DNA of 64,000 nt from Phytophthora sp. 'mugwort' (GCA_033558025.1 JAUCEF010000014.1:4154001-4218000); one strand, 5' to 3'. Shown: positions 1 through 10,474, counted from the stretch's first letter. The notes: generated by a model from the letters alone, not told the origin. Numbers and translations: made by a program.

Positions 1-1
1 G

Positions 2-10
2 GCAAAGTGA
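2..10 (+). CDS. Partial secreted elastin-like protein gene, last codons
   Basis: The window opens with codons GCA AAG TGA, the last two residues and stop of another array copy. The usual downstream cassette follows (hairpins at 21-39 and 52-68, then the Y edge of S1). The last residue is Lys, as in the copies at 10475-11053 and 12635-13213; the other copies end in Glu. The array therefore extends left of this window. Confidence 0.85.
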   Translation, partial: AK

Positions 11-1594
11 GCAGACGAGTCGTCACCAATGTTGTGACGCTGAAGCTGGACAGGAGCTCGAAGCTCCTTGGAAGACGTGTAGCGTATCACTCGATTAGTA
101 CATGTATAGTGCCGTGAAAACAAGTTTTGCTCGATCAATTGTCTTTAGTGGATATTAGGTAGACTTCATCCAGGTGTTGCTTACGAGAAAAGTCGAGCAG
201 CACCGGTTGACTTTCTAACTAATTGTATTTCAGCCGTCTTCTCCCTGGGAGACAGCAGTCCGAGGAAGTGCTTTTCGAATTGCACAAACAGAAGTATCTT
301 CACGTGAAGGGAGGGCATCATGCGGGCGCAGACAGAAGGCGTCGTCGGGCGACGGTCTTCCAGCTACTAGTGGACAATTTTGTGTAAGCTCTACGAGTAT
401 GTGACAGACAGCCACTGTGCGCTCAAACTTAGTCTGTGTTCAGTATCAATCGGATTCAGACTAACTAAGGAGCTAGGTATTCGTGATTAGTCTAGAAGTC
501 AAGGAATCCGGGAAGGAGTTCTTTTTGAAGTTGGCTGCCGGTGCGCTGATCAAAGACGTGATACTACATATACTATCAGCTATGATGCGCTGTGGTTTGT
601 CGGCGAAAGCTGGGCCACAGAACTTTTCCACACTTGCAGGATTTGGGAAGGAGAATCCGTTCGAATTTGCAGGTCGCAATAGGAGCAATAACGAATTCTC
701 AAGTGACCAGGACTTAACAGTGACGATGGACGTTGTCGAGGAGGTACTCACCTAGATCACTCGTAGCATTGCACCCTGAATTTCATACTAGTTTTGGTGA
801 CCACAGTCAGCCTCTGCAGAATTAGTCTCTACAGATTATCGCCAGACTAGTATATGATCATCAGATAAAAAAAATGATATATTCTCCTAAAAAAACAGTA
901 TTTTATTGGTAAGATATACCGTGTTACTATTTCTCTCTCTTAAACCATTCATGGACAAAGGAGGCGATTTGAAGCGCAAGCTATGCCATTCGGAGCAGTG
1001 GTGGATGAGTGAGATCTTCCATCGTGCGCTAGTATGCCTTGGTTCAACCAGGTCACTAAACAGACTGCGCCACGCCAATTACTTGCTGGCATTTTGCACC
1101 AGCATATCGCTAAGACTGAAGCATTCTTTTAATGAGATCGAGAAACTGATGTCAAAAATATGGTTGATGTTGAAGTACCTACATAGCGTGAACGCAAAAC
1201 TTTCTAAGAAAGTTTGCGCCGTCACAGGGGAAACGCGGTCAGGCTACTGCTTCGTGCGCCTACACGACTATGGGAGTATTCTCTTCTGGTACTTCAGGTT
1301 GTGGTGCTCGAGAAAAAGCTTCCTCAGTTTGCTGTATCCACGGAAAAGACAGCTGACGTGGAGTTAGTTAGAACGTCGATCAGTGTTGATCGACTTTTAT
1401 GGTAAGTTCTAGCTGGAGGAAGTCTTTAAACCGCAGTAAACCTATCTAATATCCACTGAAGACAATTAATCGAGCAAAACTTGTTTTCACGGCACTATAC
1501 ATGTAAAAAATCGAGTGATACGCTACACGTCTTCCAAGGAGCTTCGAGCTCCTGTCCAGCTTCAGCGTCACAACATTGGTGACGACTCGTCTGC
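11..1594 (+). repeat. Tail-to-tail spacer S1a, orientation Y to X
   Basis: This 1.58 kb spacer lies between two convergent gene copies. Its two ends, Y (left) and X (right), are diverged inverted homologues of each other for about 230 bp. Both have a CTAAC followed by a 3' splice-like CAG (Y at about 216-233) and then related sequence. The interior is unique to S1. It holds open frames of 90 codons (483-755) and 153 codons (906-1367), but other S1 copies carry indels of 1, 3 and 4 bp in or at the end of the 90-codon frame, so I do not call them genes. Edge markers are GATTAGTACATG on the left and CATGTAAAAAATC on the right. Confidence 0.85.
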
Positions 1595-2173
1595 TCACTC
1601 TGCCGAACGAAGTTTGCGGTACGCCTTCTGAGACGTCGCACTCGTACCACCGGTTCCGGTCTTCGCATTCGCGTTCGCGTTGGCATTCGCCGAGGCGCTG
1701 GCGGTGGCACTCGTAGACGCACCACCCGTGCTGGTGGACGTCTTTGCAGTTGCCGCGCCATCATTGCTCGTTACGGTCACAGTCTTGCTCGAGTAACCGT
1801 TGCCGTTGCCACCGGTACCAACGCCAACGTCGACACCATCGTGGACAACGGTGGCAGGTGCACCGACATGGACACGGTCCACACCAACGGGAGCTTCCAC
1901 GCCAACGCCGACACCAACGCCGTTCACGCCCACGGCACCGGGAACACCGACGCCGACCCCGACGCTGGCGACGCCCGGGACACCGACACTGACGCCTGGA
2001 CCGAAGAAGCCAGGAGCACCCACTCCGACGCTGGCGACGCCAGGAACACCCACACCGACGCCGGGGATGCCGAGTAGGCCAAACGTCTCGGCCACTTGAC
2101 TCTCGGCGTGCACACCGTTCGAAAGAGACGCGACGGCGGTGCAAAGTGCGAATATCTTGTTGTTGCTGAACAT
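1595..2173 (-). CDS. Secreted elastin-like Gly/Val/Pro-rich protein, copy 1
   Basis: The 192-residue protein has a signal peptide (residues 1-23, hydrophobic stretch IFALCTAVAS, likely cut after VHA). Residues 36-106 are a low-complexity core built from GVGVPG, VASVGVG and VGAPG units, strongly like the VPGVG pentads of animal elastin. Residues 107-130 are less repetitive. Residues 131-182 are rich in Ser, Thr, Ala and Asn with an ASANANANANA run, and the tail KAYRKLRSAE is basic. There is no Cys in the mature part and no RXLR or LFLAK motif. It is probably an extracellular structural or adhesive protein, by composition only. The start follows an oomycete initiator by about 95 bp. It is head-to-head with copy 2 and tail-to-tail with the partial copy at the window edge. 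Confidence 0.9.
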   Translation of the reverse strand: MFSNNKIFALCTAVASLSNGVHAESQVAETFGLLGIPGVGVGVPGVASVGVGAPGFFGPGVSVGVPGVASVGVGVGVPGAVGVNGVGVGVGVEAPVGVDRVHVGAPATVVHDGVDVGVGTGGNGNGYSSKTVTVTSNDGAATAKTSTSTGGASTSATASASANANANANAKTGTGGTSATSQKAYRKLRSAE

Positions 2174-2265
2174 GGTCGTGGTTGTTGAAGTGGTTCAATA
2201 GAACGAGTAAGGATTTGCTCTTGAGAAAGTTGGTTCGAGTGGATGAGCTCGCAGGAGTGAGTCGT

Positions 2266-2274
2266 AGAATGAGC
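2266..2274 (-). promoter_or_regulatory. Oomycete initiator of copy 1
   Basis: GCTCATTCT (read on the minus strand) is followed by ACGACTCACTC, a match to the oomycete Inr core about 95 bp before the ATG. Confidence 0.65.
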
Positions 2275-3011
2275 ACTGAGTGGCGGCAGGCAGACTTAGT
2301 ACGTGCCATGCCATTAGCCATGTGGGCTTTGCTGTTCCTGTTAGGCGGCGGGAAAGTGTGGACGATGGAGCTGTATTTCTTGCGATCCCCTGGCGAGTAT
2401 ACGGAGGCCCCATATGTGCCTGAAATGATTGGCTATGTTTGTGCCCTGCGTCGAGAGGGTCCCATACGGAGAGAACATACACATGCGGTCACTCCGAGCG
2501 CCTCGACGCGACTGCAGCAGTGCGCTCATTATCCTGAAGCTCCAGGTTTCTCGGTCTCTACATTTCTTATTCATATTCCTCGACTTCCATCAATTCCAAA
2601 ACCAGCCGCTGTTATTATACGGGCACCAGATGGTCATGCGCCGAGCGAGTTGTATATACATGTAGCAGCTCGAGTTCGTCTCCAGCTTGGCTGCTTCATA
2701 TTCGACCGCTAATATACTACGTTTTGTATTCCTGAAGTTGAAGCTGCACTATTGACATGGAGCACACCGTATGCTGGAATGGACACTACAATTTCCACTG
2801 TGTCAAGGCGACCCACGATGTTCGCCGGAGCCTCTTTAAAGATGATGTACTACACTGTATTGATATCACCAAACTATACCTGAAAGGGTGGCAATCACCA
2901 AGATGGCACCTTTCGCAGCCACCGTCAACCGTATCTCTCCAAAACAAGACTATCCCACCAGCTCTTGCTGCGTCGTAGCCATTTCACGAGCCCTTGGAGC
3001 CGCCACTCAGT

Positions 3012-3020
3012 GCTCATTCT
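3012..3020 (+). promoter_or_regulatory. Oomycete initiator of copy 2
   Basis: GCTCATTCT followed by ACAACTCACTCC, about 95 bp before the ATG at 3114. The downstream leader is pyrimidine- and CAA-rich and lacks other ATGs until CCACGACCATG. Confidence 0.65.
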
Positions 3021-3113
3021 ACAACTCACTCCTTCGAGCTCATCCACTCGGACCAACTTTCTCAAGAGCAAATCCTCTACTCGTTCTATTGAACCACTTC
3101 AACAACCACGACC

Positions 3114-3692
3114 ATGTTCAGCAACAACAAGATATTCGCACTTTGCACCGCCGTCGCGTCTCTTTCGAACGGTGTGCACGCCGAGAGTCAAGTGGCCGAG
3201 ACGTTTGGCCTACTCGGCATCCCCGGCGTCGGTGTGGGTGTTCCTGGCGTCGCCAGCGTCGGAGTGGGTGCTCCTGGCTTCTTCGGTCCAGGCGTCAGTG
3301 TCGGTGTCCCGGGCGTCGCCAGCGTCGGGGTCGGCGTCGGTGTTCCCGGTGCCGTGGGCGTGAACGGCGTTGGTGTCGGCGTTGGCGTGGAAGCTCCCGT
3401 TGGTGTGGACCGTGTCCATGTCGGTGCACCTGCCACCGTTGTCCACGATGGTGTCGACGTTGGCGTTGGTACCGGTGGCAACGGCAACGGTTACTCGAGC
3501 AAGACTGTGACCGTAACGAGCAATGATGGCGCGGCAACTGCAAAGACGTCCACCAGCACGGGTGGTGCGTCTACGAGTGCCACCGCCAGCGCCTCGGCGA
3601 ATGCCAACGCGAACGCGAATGCGAAGACCGGAACCGGTGGTACGAGTGCGACGTCTCAGAAGGCGTACCGCAAACTTCGTTCGGCAGAGTGA
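3114..3692 (+). CDS. Secreted elastin-like protein, copy 2
   Basis: The protein is identical to copy 1 (192 residues, ends SAE). It runs convergently with copy 3 across S1b. The ATG sits in CCACGACCATGTTC, the same leader as in all copies, and it is the first ATG after the initiator. The stop TGA overlaps a GTGAGC that could act as a splice donor; if used, the C-terminus would change (see the S1 end finding). Confidence 0.9.
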   Translation: MFSNNKIFALCTAVASLSNGVHAESQVAETFGLLGIPGVGVGVPGVASVGVGAPGFFGPGVSVGVPGVASVGVGVGVPGAVGVNGVGVGVGVEAPVGVDRVHVGAPATVVHDGVDVGVGTGGNGNGYSSKTVTVTSNDGAATAKTSTSTGGASTSATASASANANANANAKTGTGGTSATSQKAYRKLRSAE

Positions 3693-5273
3693 GCAGACGA
3701 GTCGTCACCAATGTTGTGACGCTGAAGCTGGACAGGAGCTCGAAGCTCCTTGGAAGACGTGTAGCGTATCACTCGATTTTTTACATGTATAGTGCCGTGA
3801 AAACAAGTTTTGCTCGATTAATTGTCTTCAGTGGATATTAGATAGGTTTACTGCGGTTTAAAGACTTCCTCCAGCTAGAACTTACCATAAAAGTCGATCA
3901 ACACTGATCGACGTTCTAACTAACTCCACGTCAGCTGTCTTTTCCGTGGATACAGCAAACTGAGGAAGCTTTTTCTCGAGCACCACAACCTGAAGTACCA
4001 GAAGAGAATACTCCCATAGTCGTGTAGGCGCACGAAGCAGTAGCCTGACCGCGTTTCCCCTGTGACGGCGCAAACTTTCTTAGAAAGTTTTGCGTTCACG
4101 CTATGTAGGTACTTCAACATCAACCATATTTTTGACATCAGTTTCTCGATCTCATTAAAAGAATGCTTCAGTCTTAGCGATATGCTGGTGCAAAATGCCA
4201 GCAAGTAATTGGCGTGGCGCAGTCTGTTTAGTGACCTGGTTGAACCAAGGCCTACTAACGCACGATGGAAGATCTCACTCATCCACCACTGCTCCGAATG
4301 GCATAGCTTGCGTTTCAAATCGCCTCCTTTGTCCATGAATGGTTTAAGAGAGAGAAATAGTAACACGGTATATCTTACCAATAAAATACTGTTTTTTTAA
4401 GAGAATATATCATTTTTTTTTATCTGAAGATCATATACTAGTCTGGCGATAATCTGTAGAGACTAATTCTGCAGAGGCTGACTGTGGTCACCAAAACTAG
4501 TATGAAATTCAGGGTGCAATGCTACGAGTGATCTAGGTGAGTACCTCCTCGACACCATCGTCACTGTTAAGTCCTGGTCACTCGAGAATTCGTTATTGCT
4601 CCTATTGCGACCTGCAAATTCGAACGGATTCTCCTTCCCAAATCCTGCAAGTGTGGAAAAGTTCTGTGGCCCAGCTTTCGCCGACAAACCACAGCGCATC
4701 ATAGCTGATAGTATATGTAGTATCACGTCTTTGATCAGTGCACCGGCAGCCAACTTCAAAAAGAACTCCTTCCCGGATTCCTTGACTTCTAGACTAATCA
4801 CGAATACCTAGCTCCTTAGTTAGTCTGAATCCGATTGATACTGAACACAGACTAAGTTTGAGCGCACAGTGGTTGTCTGTCACATACTCGTAGAGCTTAC
4901 ACAAAATTGTCCACTAGTAGCTGGAAGACCGTCGCCCGACGACGCCTTCTGTCTGCGCCCGCATGATGCCCTCCCTTCACGTGAAGATACTTCTGTTTGT
5001 GCAATTCGAAAAGCACTTCCTCGGACTGCTGTCTCCCAGGGAGAAGACGGCTGAAATACAATTAGTTAGAAAGTCAACCGGTGCTGCTCGACTTTTCTCG
5101 TAAGCAACACCTGGATGAAGTCTACCTAATATCCACTGAAGACAATTGATCGAGCAAAACTAGTTTTCACGGCAATATACATGTACTAATCGAGTGATAC
5201 GCTACACGTCTTCCAAGGAGCTTCGAGCTCCTGTCCAGCTTCAGCGTCACAACATTGGTGACGACTCGTCTGC
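3693..5273 (-). repeat. Tail-to-tail spacer S1b, orientation X to Y
   Basis: Inverted relative to S1a: X edge (GATTTTTTACATG) on the left, Y edge (CATGTACTAATC) on the right. A 4-bp deletion near 4553-4556 relative to S1a changes the end of the 90-codon frame seen in the other copies. A perfect hairpin (8-bp stem GTCGATCA, 4-base loop) lies at 3893-3912. Confidence 0.85.
3703..3750 (+). other. Tandem hairpins after the stop codon
   Basis: Two perfect inverted repeats follow the stop. CGTCAC / GTGACG with a 7-base loop is at 3703-3721, and AGGAGCT / AGCTCCT with a 3-base loop is at 3734-3750. The pair recurs at +11 to +29 and +42 to +58 after every stop: 21-68, 1537-1584, 5216-5263, 7382-7429, 8899-8946, 11064-11111, 12577-12624 and 14742-14789. 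In the last copy the first stem is broken by T to C (GCGACG). Possible roles are 3' UTR stability or processing, by inference only. Confidence 0.6.
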
Positions 5274-5852
5274 TCACTCTGCCGAACGAAGTTTGCGGTA
5301 CGCCTTCTGAGACGTCGCACTCGTACCACCGGTTCCGGTCTTCGCATTCGCGTTCGCGTTGGCATTCGCCGAGGCGCTGGCGGTGGCACTCGTAGACGCA
5401 CCACCCGTGCTGGTGGACGTCTTTGCAGTTGCCGCGCCATCATTGCTCGTTACGGTCACAGTCTTGCTCGAGTAACCGTTGCCGTTGCCACCGGTACCAA
5501 CGCCAACGTCGACACCATCGTGGACAACGGTGGCAGGTGCACCGACATGGACACGATCCACACCAACGGGAGCTTCCACGCCAACGCCGACACCAACGCC
5601 GTTCACGCCCACGGCACCGGGAACACCGACGCCGACCCCGACGCTGGCGACGCCCGGGACACCGACACTGACGCCTGGACCGAAGAAGCCAGGAGCACCC
5701 ACTCCGACGCTGGCGACGCCAGGAACACCCACACCGACGCCGGGGATGCCAAGTAGGCCAAACGTCTCGGCCACTTGACTCTCGGCGTGCACACCGTTCG
5801 AAAGAGACGCGACGGCGGTGCAAAGTGCGAATATCTTGTTGTTGCTGAACAT
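5274..5852 (-). CDS. Secreted elastin-like protein, copy 3
   Basis: Same 192-residue protein as copies 1 and 2. Silent differences include an A at the Gly-Leu-Leu-Gly stretch near 5751 and T in the Asp codon near 5555. Copy 6 (10475-11053) carries the same silent changes, so 3 and 6 are sister copies even though they lie on opposite strands. Confidence 0.9.
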   Translation of the reverse strand: MFSNNKIFALCTAVASLSNGVHAESQVAETFGLLGIPGVGVGVPGVASVGVGAPGFFGPGVSVGVPGVASVGVGVGVPGAVGVNGVGVGVGVEAPVGVDRVHVGAPATVVHDGVDVGVGTGGNGNGYSSKTVTVTSNDGAATAKTSTSTGGASTSATASASANANANANAKTGTGGTSATSQKAYRKLRSAE

Positions 5853-5945
5853 GGTCGTGGTTGTTGAAGTGGTTCAATAGAACGAGTAGAGGATTTGCTC
5901 TTGAGAAAGTTGGTCCGAGTGGATGAGCTCGAAGGAGTGAGTTGT

Positions 5946-5954
5946 AGAATGAGC
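5946..5954 (-). promoter_or_regulatory. Oomycete initiator of copy 3
   Basis: GCTCATTCT on the minus strand, followed by ACAACTCACTCC (B-type promoter). Confidence 0.65.
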
Positions 5955-6691
5955 ACTGAGTGGCGGCTCCAAGGGCTCGTGAAATGGCTACGACGCAGCA
6001 AGAGCTGGTGGGATAGTCTTGTTTTGGAGAGATACGGTTGACGGTGGCTGCGAAAGGTGCCATCTTGGTGATTGCCACCCTTTCAGGTATAGTTTGGTGA
6101 TATCAATACAGTGTAGTACATCATCTTTAAAGAGGCTCCGGCGAACATCGTGGGTCGCCTTGACACAGTGGAAATTGTAGTGTCCATTCCAGCATACGGT
6201 GTGCTCCATGTCAATAGTGCAGCTTCAACTTCAGGAATACAAAACCTAGTATATTAGCGGTCGAATATGAAGCAGCCAAGCTGGAGACGAACTCGAGCTG
6301 CTACATGTATATACAACTCGCTCGGCGCATGACCATCTGATGCCCGTATAATAACAGCGGCTGGTTTTGGAATTGATGGAAGTCGAGGAATATGAATAAG
6401 AAATGTAGAGACCGAGAAACCTGAAGCTTCAGGATAATGAGCGCACTGCTGCAGTCGCGTCGAGGCGCTCGGAGTGACCGCATGTGTATGTTCTCTCCGT
6501 ATGGGACCCTCTCGACGCAGGGCACAAACATAGCCAATCATTTCAGGCACATATGGGGCCTCCGTATACTCGCCAGGGGATCGCAAGAAATACAGCTCCA
6601 TCGTCCACACTTTCCCGCCGCCTAACAGGAACAGCAAAGCCCACATGGCTAATGGCATGGCACGTACTAAGTCTGCCTGCCGCCACTCAGT

Positions 6692-6700
6692 GCTCATTCT
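6692..6700 (+). promoter_or_regulatory. Oomycete initiator of copy 4
   Basis: GCTCATTCT followed by ACGACTCACTCC (A-type promoter). Confidence 0.65.
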
Positions 6701-6792
6701 ACGACTCACTCCTGCGAGCTCATCCACTCGAACCAACTTTCTCAAGAGCAAATCCTTACTCGTTCTATTGAACCACTTCAACAACCACGACC

Positions 6793-7371
6793 ATGTTCAG
6801 CAACAACAAGATATTCGCACTTTGCACCGCCGTCGCGTCTCTTTCGAACGGTGTGCACGCCGAGAGTCAAGTGGCCGAGACGTTTGGCCTACTCGGCATC
6901 CCCGGCGTCGGTGTGGGTGTTCCTGGCGTCGCCAGCGTCGGAGTGGGTGCTCCTGGCTTCTTCGGTCCAGGCGTCAGTGTCGGTGTCCCGGGCGTCGCCA
7001 GCGTCGGGGTCGGCGTCGGTGTTCCCGGTGCCGTGGGCGTGAACGGCGTTGGTGTCGGCGTTGGCGTGGAAGCTCCCGTTGGTGTGGACCGTGTCCATGT
7101 CGGTGCACCTGCCACCGTTGTCCACGATGGTGTCGACGTTGGCGTTGGTACCGGTGGCAACGGCAACGGTTACTCGAGCAAGACTGTGACCGTAACGAGC
7201 AATGATGGCGCGGCAACTGCGAAGACGTCCACCAGCACGGGTGGTGCGTCTACGAGTGCCACCGCCAGCGCCTCGGCGAATGCCAACGCGAACGCGAATG
7301 CGAAGACCGGAACCGGTGGTACGAGTGCGACGTCTCAGAAGGCGTACCGCAAACTTCGTTCGGCAGAGTGA
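6793..7371 (+). CDS. Secreted elastin-like protein, copy 4
   Basis: Protein identical to copy 1. A silent A to G in the Ala-Lys stretch (GCGAAGACG near 7220) is shared with copies 5, 6 and 7 but not with 1-3 or 8. The sharing pattern crosses strands and neighbours, which fits gene conversion in the array. Confidence 0.9.
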   Translation: MFSNNKIFALCTAVASLSNGVHAESQVAETFGLLGIPGVGVGVPGVASVGVGAPGFFGPGVSVGVPGVASVGVGVGVPGAVGVNGVGVGVGVEAPVGVDRVHVGAPATVVHDGVDVGVGTGGNGNGYSSKTVTVTSNDGAATAKTSTSTGGASTSATASASANANANANAKTGTGGTSATSQKAYRKLRSAE

Positions 7372-8956
7372 GCAGACGAGTCGTCACCAATGTTGTGACG
7401 CTGAAGCTGGACAGGAGCTCGAAGCTCCTTGGAAGACGTGTAGCGTATCACTCGATTAGTACATGTATAGTGCCGTGAAAACAAGTTTTGCTCGATCAAT
7501 TGTCTTTAGTGGATATTAGGTAGACTTCATCCAGGTGTTGCTTACGAGAAAAGTCGAGCAGCACCGGTTGACTTTCTAACTAATTGTATTTCAGCCGTCT
7601 TCTCCCTGGGAGACAGCAGTCCGAGGAAGTGCTTTTCGAATTGCACAAACAGAAGTATCTTCACGTGAAGGGAGGGCATCATGCGGGCGCAGACAGAAGG
7701 CGTCGTCGGGCGACGGTCTTCCAGCTACTAGTGGACAATTTTGTGTAAGCTCTACGAGTATGTGACAGACAGCCACTGTGCGCTCAAACTTAGTCTGTGT
7801 TCAGTATCAATCGGATTCAGACTAACTAAGGAGCTAGGTATTCGTGATTAGTCTAGAAGTCAAGGAATCCGGGAAGGAGTTCTTTTTGAAGTTGGCTGCC
7901 GGTGCGCTGATCAAAGACGTGATACTACATATACTATCAGCTATGATGCGCTGTGGTTTGTCGGCGAAAGCTGGGCCACAGAACTTTTCCACACTTGCAG
8001 GATTTGGGAAGGAGAATCCGTTCGAATTTGCAGGTCGCAATAGGAGCAATAACGAATTCTCGAGTGACCAGGACTTAACAGTGACGATGGACGTTGTCGA
8101 GGAGGTACTCACCTAGATCACTCGTAGCATTGCACCCTGAATTTCATACTAGTTTTGGTGACCACAGTCAGCCTCTGCAGAATTAGTCTATACAGATTAT
8201 CGCCAGACTAGTATATGATCTTCAGATTAAAAAAAATGATATATTCTCTTAAAAAAACAGTATTTTATTGGTAAGATATACCGTGTTACTATTTCTCTCT
8301 CTTAAACCATTCATGGACAAAGGAGGCGATTTGAAACGCAAGCTATGCCATTCGGAGCAGTGGTGGATGAGTGAGATCTTCCATCGTGCGTTAGTAGGCC
8401 TTGGTTCAACCAGGTCACTAAACAGACTGCGCCACGCCAATTACTTGCTGGCATTTTGCACCAGCATATCGCTAAGACTGAAGCATTCTTTTAATGAGAT
8501 CGAGAAACTGATGTCAAAAATATGGTTGATGTTGAAGTACCTACATAGCGTGAACGCAAAACTTTCTAAGAAAGTTTGCGCCGTCACAGGGGAAACGCGG
8601 TCAGGCTACTGCTTCGTGCGCCTACACGACTATGGGAGTATTCTCTTCTGGTACTTCAGGTTGTGGTGCTCGAGAAAAAGCTTCCTCAGTTTGCTGTATC
8701 CACGGAAAAGACAGCTGACGTGGAGTTAGTTAGAACGTCGATCAGTGTTGATCGACTTTTATGGTAAGCTCTAGCTGGAGGAAGTCTTTAAACCGCAGTA
8801 AACCTATCTAATATCCACTGAAGACAATTAATCGAGCAAAACTTGTTTTCACGGCACTATACATGTAAAAAATCGAGTGATACGCTACACGTCTTCCAAG
8901 GAGCTTCGAGCTCCTGTCCAGCTTCAGCGTCACAACATTGGTGACGACTCGTCTGC
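7372..8956 (+). repeat. Tail-to-tail spacer S1c, orientation Y to X
   Basis: Same orientation and edges as S1a (GATTAGTACATG left near 7456, CATGTAAAAAATC right near 8861). Both the 90-codon and the 153-codon frames are open here. Confidence 0.85.
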
Positions 8957-9535
8957 TCACTCTGCCGAACGAAGTTTGCGGTACGCCTTCTGAGACGTCG
9001 CACTCGTACCACCGGTTCCGGTCTTCGCATTCGCGTTCGCGTTGGCATTCGCCGAGGCGCTGGCGGTGGCACTCGTAGACGCACCACCCGTGCTGGTGGA
9101 CGTCTTCGCAGTTGCCGCGCCATCATTGCTCGTTACGGTCACAGTCTTGCTCGAGTAACCGTTGCCGTTGCCACCGGTACCAACGCCAACGTCGACACCA
9201 TCGTGGACAACGGTGGCAGGTGCACCGACATGGACACGGTCCACACCAACGGGAGCTTCCACGCCAACGCCGACACCAACGCCGTTCACGCCCACGGCAC
9301 CGGGAACACCGACGCCGACCCCAACGCTGGCGACGCCCGGGACACCGACACTGACGCCTGGACCGAAGAAGCCAGGAGCACCCACTCCGACGCTGGCGAC
9401 GCCAGGAACACCCACACCGACGCCGGGGATGCCGAGTAGGCCAAACGTCTCGGCCACTTGACTCTCGGCGTGCACACCGTTCGAAAGAGACGCGACGGCG
9501 GTGCAAAGTGCGAATATCTTGTTGTTGCTGAACAT
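8957..9535 (-). CDS. Secreted elastin-like protein, copy 5
   Basis: Protein identical to copy 1. One silent change (CCCAACGCTGG near 9321 on the plus strand) is private to this copy and confirms it as a separate unit, not an assembly duplicate. Confidence 0.9.
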   Translation of the reverse strand: MFSNNKIFALCTAVASLSNGVHAESQVAETFGLLGIPGVGVGVPGVASVGVGAPGFFGPGVSVGVPGVASVGVGVGVPGAVGVNGVGVGVGVEAPVGVDRVHVGAPATVVHDGVDVGVGTGGNGNGYSSKTVTVTSNDGAATAKTSTSTGGASTSATASASANANANANAKTGTGGTSATSQKAYRKLRSAE

Positions 9536-9627
9536 GGTCGTGGTTGTTGAAGTGGTTCAATAGAACGAGTAAGGATTTGCTCTTGAGAAAGTTGGTTCGA
9601 GTGGATGAGCTCGCAGGAGTGAGTCGT

Positions 9628-9636
9628 AGAATGAGC
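9628..9636 (-). promoter_or_regulatory. Oomycete initiator of copy 5
   Basis: GCTCATTCT on the minus strand with A-type downstream sequence. Confidence 0.65.
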
Positions 9637-10372
9637 ACTGAGTGGCGGCAGGCAGACTTAGTACGTGCCATGCCATTAGCCATGTGGGCTTTGCTGTTCC
9701 TGTTAGGCGGCGGGAAAGGTGGACGATGGAGCTGTATTTCTTGCGATCCCCTGGCGAGTATACGGAGGCCCCATATGTGCCTGAAATGATTGGCTATGTT
9801 TGTGCCCTGCGTCGAGAGGGTCCCATACGGAGAGAACATACACATGCGGTCACTCCGAGCGCCTCGACGCGACTGCAGCAGTGCGCTCATTATCCTGAAG
9901 CTTCAGGTTTCTCGGTCTCTACATTTCTTATTCATATTCCTCGACTTCCATCAATTCCAAAACCAGCCGCTGTTATTATACGGGCATCAGATGGTCATGC
10001 GCCGAGCGAGTTGTATATACATGTAGCAGCTCGAGTTCGTCTCCAGCTTGGCTGCTTCATATTCGACCGCTAATATACTAGGTTTTGTATTCCTGAAGTT
10101 GAAGCTGCACTATTGACATGGAGCACACCGTATGCTGGAATGGACACTACAATTTCCACTGTGTCAAGGCGACCCACGATGTTCGCCGGAGCCTCTTTAA
10201 AGATGATGTACTACACTGTATTGATATCACCAAACTATACCTGAAAGGGTGGCAATCACCAAGATGGCACCTTTCGCAGCCACCGTCAACCGTATCTCTC
10301 CAAAACAAGACTATCCCACCAGCTCTTGCTGCGTCGTAGCCATTTCACGAGCCCTTGGAGCCGCCACTCAGT

Positions 10373-10381
10373 GCTCATTCT
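10373..10381 (+). promoter_or_regulatory. Oomycete initiator of copy 6
   Basis: GCTCATTCT with B-type downstream sequence. Confidence 0.65.
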
Positions 10382-10474
10382 ACAACTCACTCCTTCGAGC
10401 TCATCCACTCGGACCAACTTTCTCAAGAGCAAATCCTCTACTCGTTCTATTGAACCACTTCAACAACCACGACC

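Larger units (their letters stand above)
2174..3113 (+). repeat. Head-to-head spacer S2a, orientation A to B
   Basis: This spacer holds two divergent promoters. About 113 bp at each end are shared in inverted form (ending near 2286 and starting near 3000). Inside that, the A side (after GGCAGGCAGACTTAG) and the B side (before GAGCCCTTGGAGCC) differ. A 176-codon open frame at 2182-2712 is interrupted by a 1-bp deletion in the copy at 9536-10474, so it is probably not a gene. Nothing else in the interior is recognisable. Confidence 0.8.
5853..6792 (-). repeat. Head-to-head spacer S2b, orientation B to A
   Basis: Inverted relative to S2a: the B side (GAGGATTTGCTC edge, then the CTACGACGCAGCAAG segment) adjoins copy 3 and the A side adjoins copy 4. 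Otherwise nearly identical to S2a. Confidence 0.8.
9536..10474 (+). repeat. Head-to-head spacer S2c, orientation A to B
   Basis: As S2a but with a 1-bp deletion (GGGAAAGGTGG near 9716) that breaks the 176-codon frame. This is the main reason for treating that frame as non-coding. Confidence 0.8.

Noticed and set aside
906..1367. 153-codon frame in the S1 spacer
   Set aside because: No recognisable domain. The neighbouring 90-codon frame is broken in other units, and copies are too similar for open frames to be informative.
1800..2099. Pro/Thr-rich 99-codon antisense ORFs in each copy
   Set aside because: Mirror of the Gly/Val codons on the sense strand; no start context or promoter.
1761..2321. 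Long second-frame ORFs (186-255 codons) over every array gene, rich in Arg, Cys and Trp
   Set aside because: They arise from the GC-rich codon pattern of the elastin-like gene in another frame, start upstream of the initiator, and lack any domain.
2182..2712. 176-codon frame in the S2 spacer
   Set aside because: Broken by a 1-bp deletion in the unit at 9536-10474.
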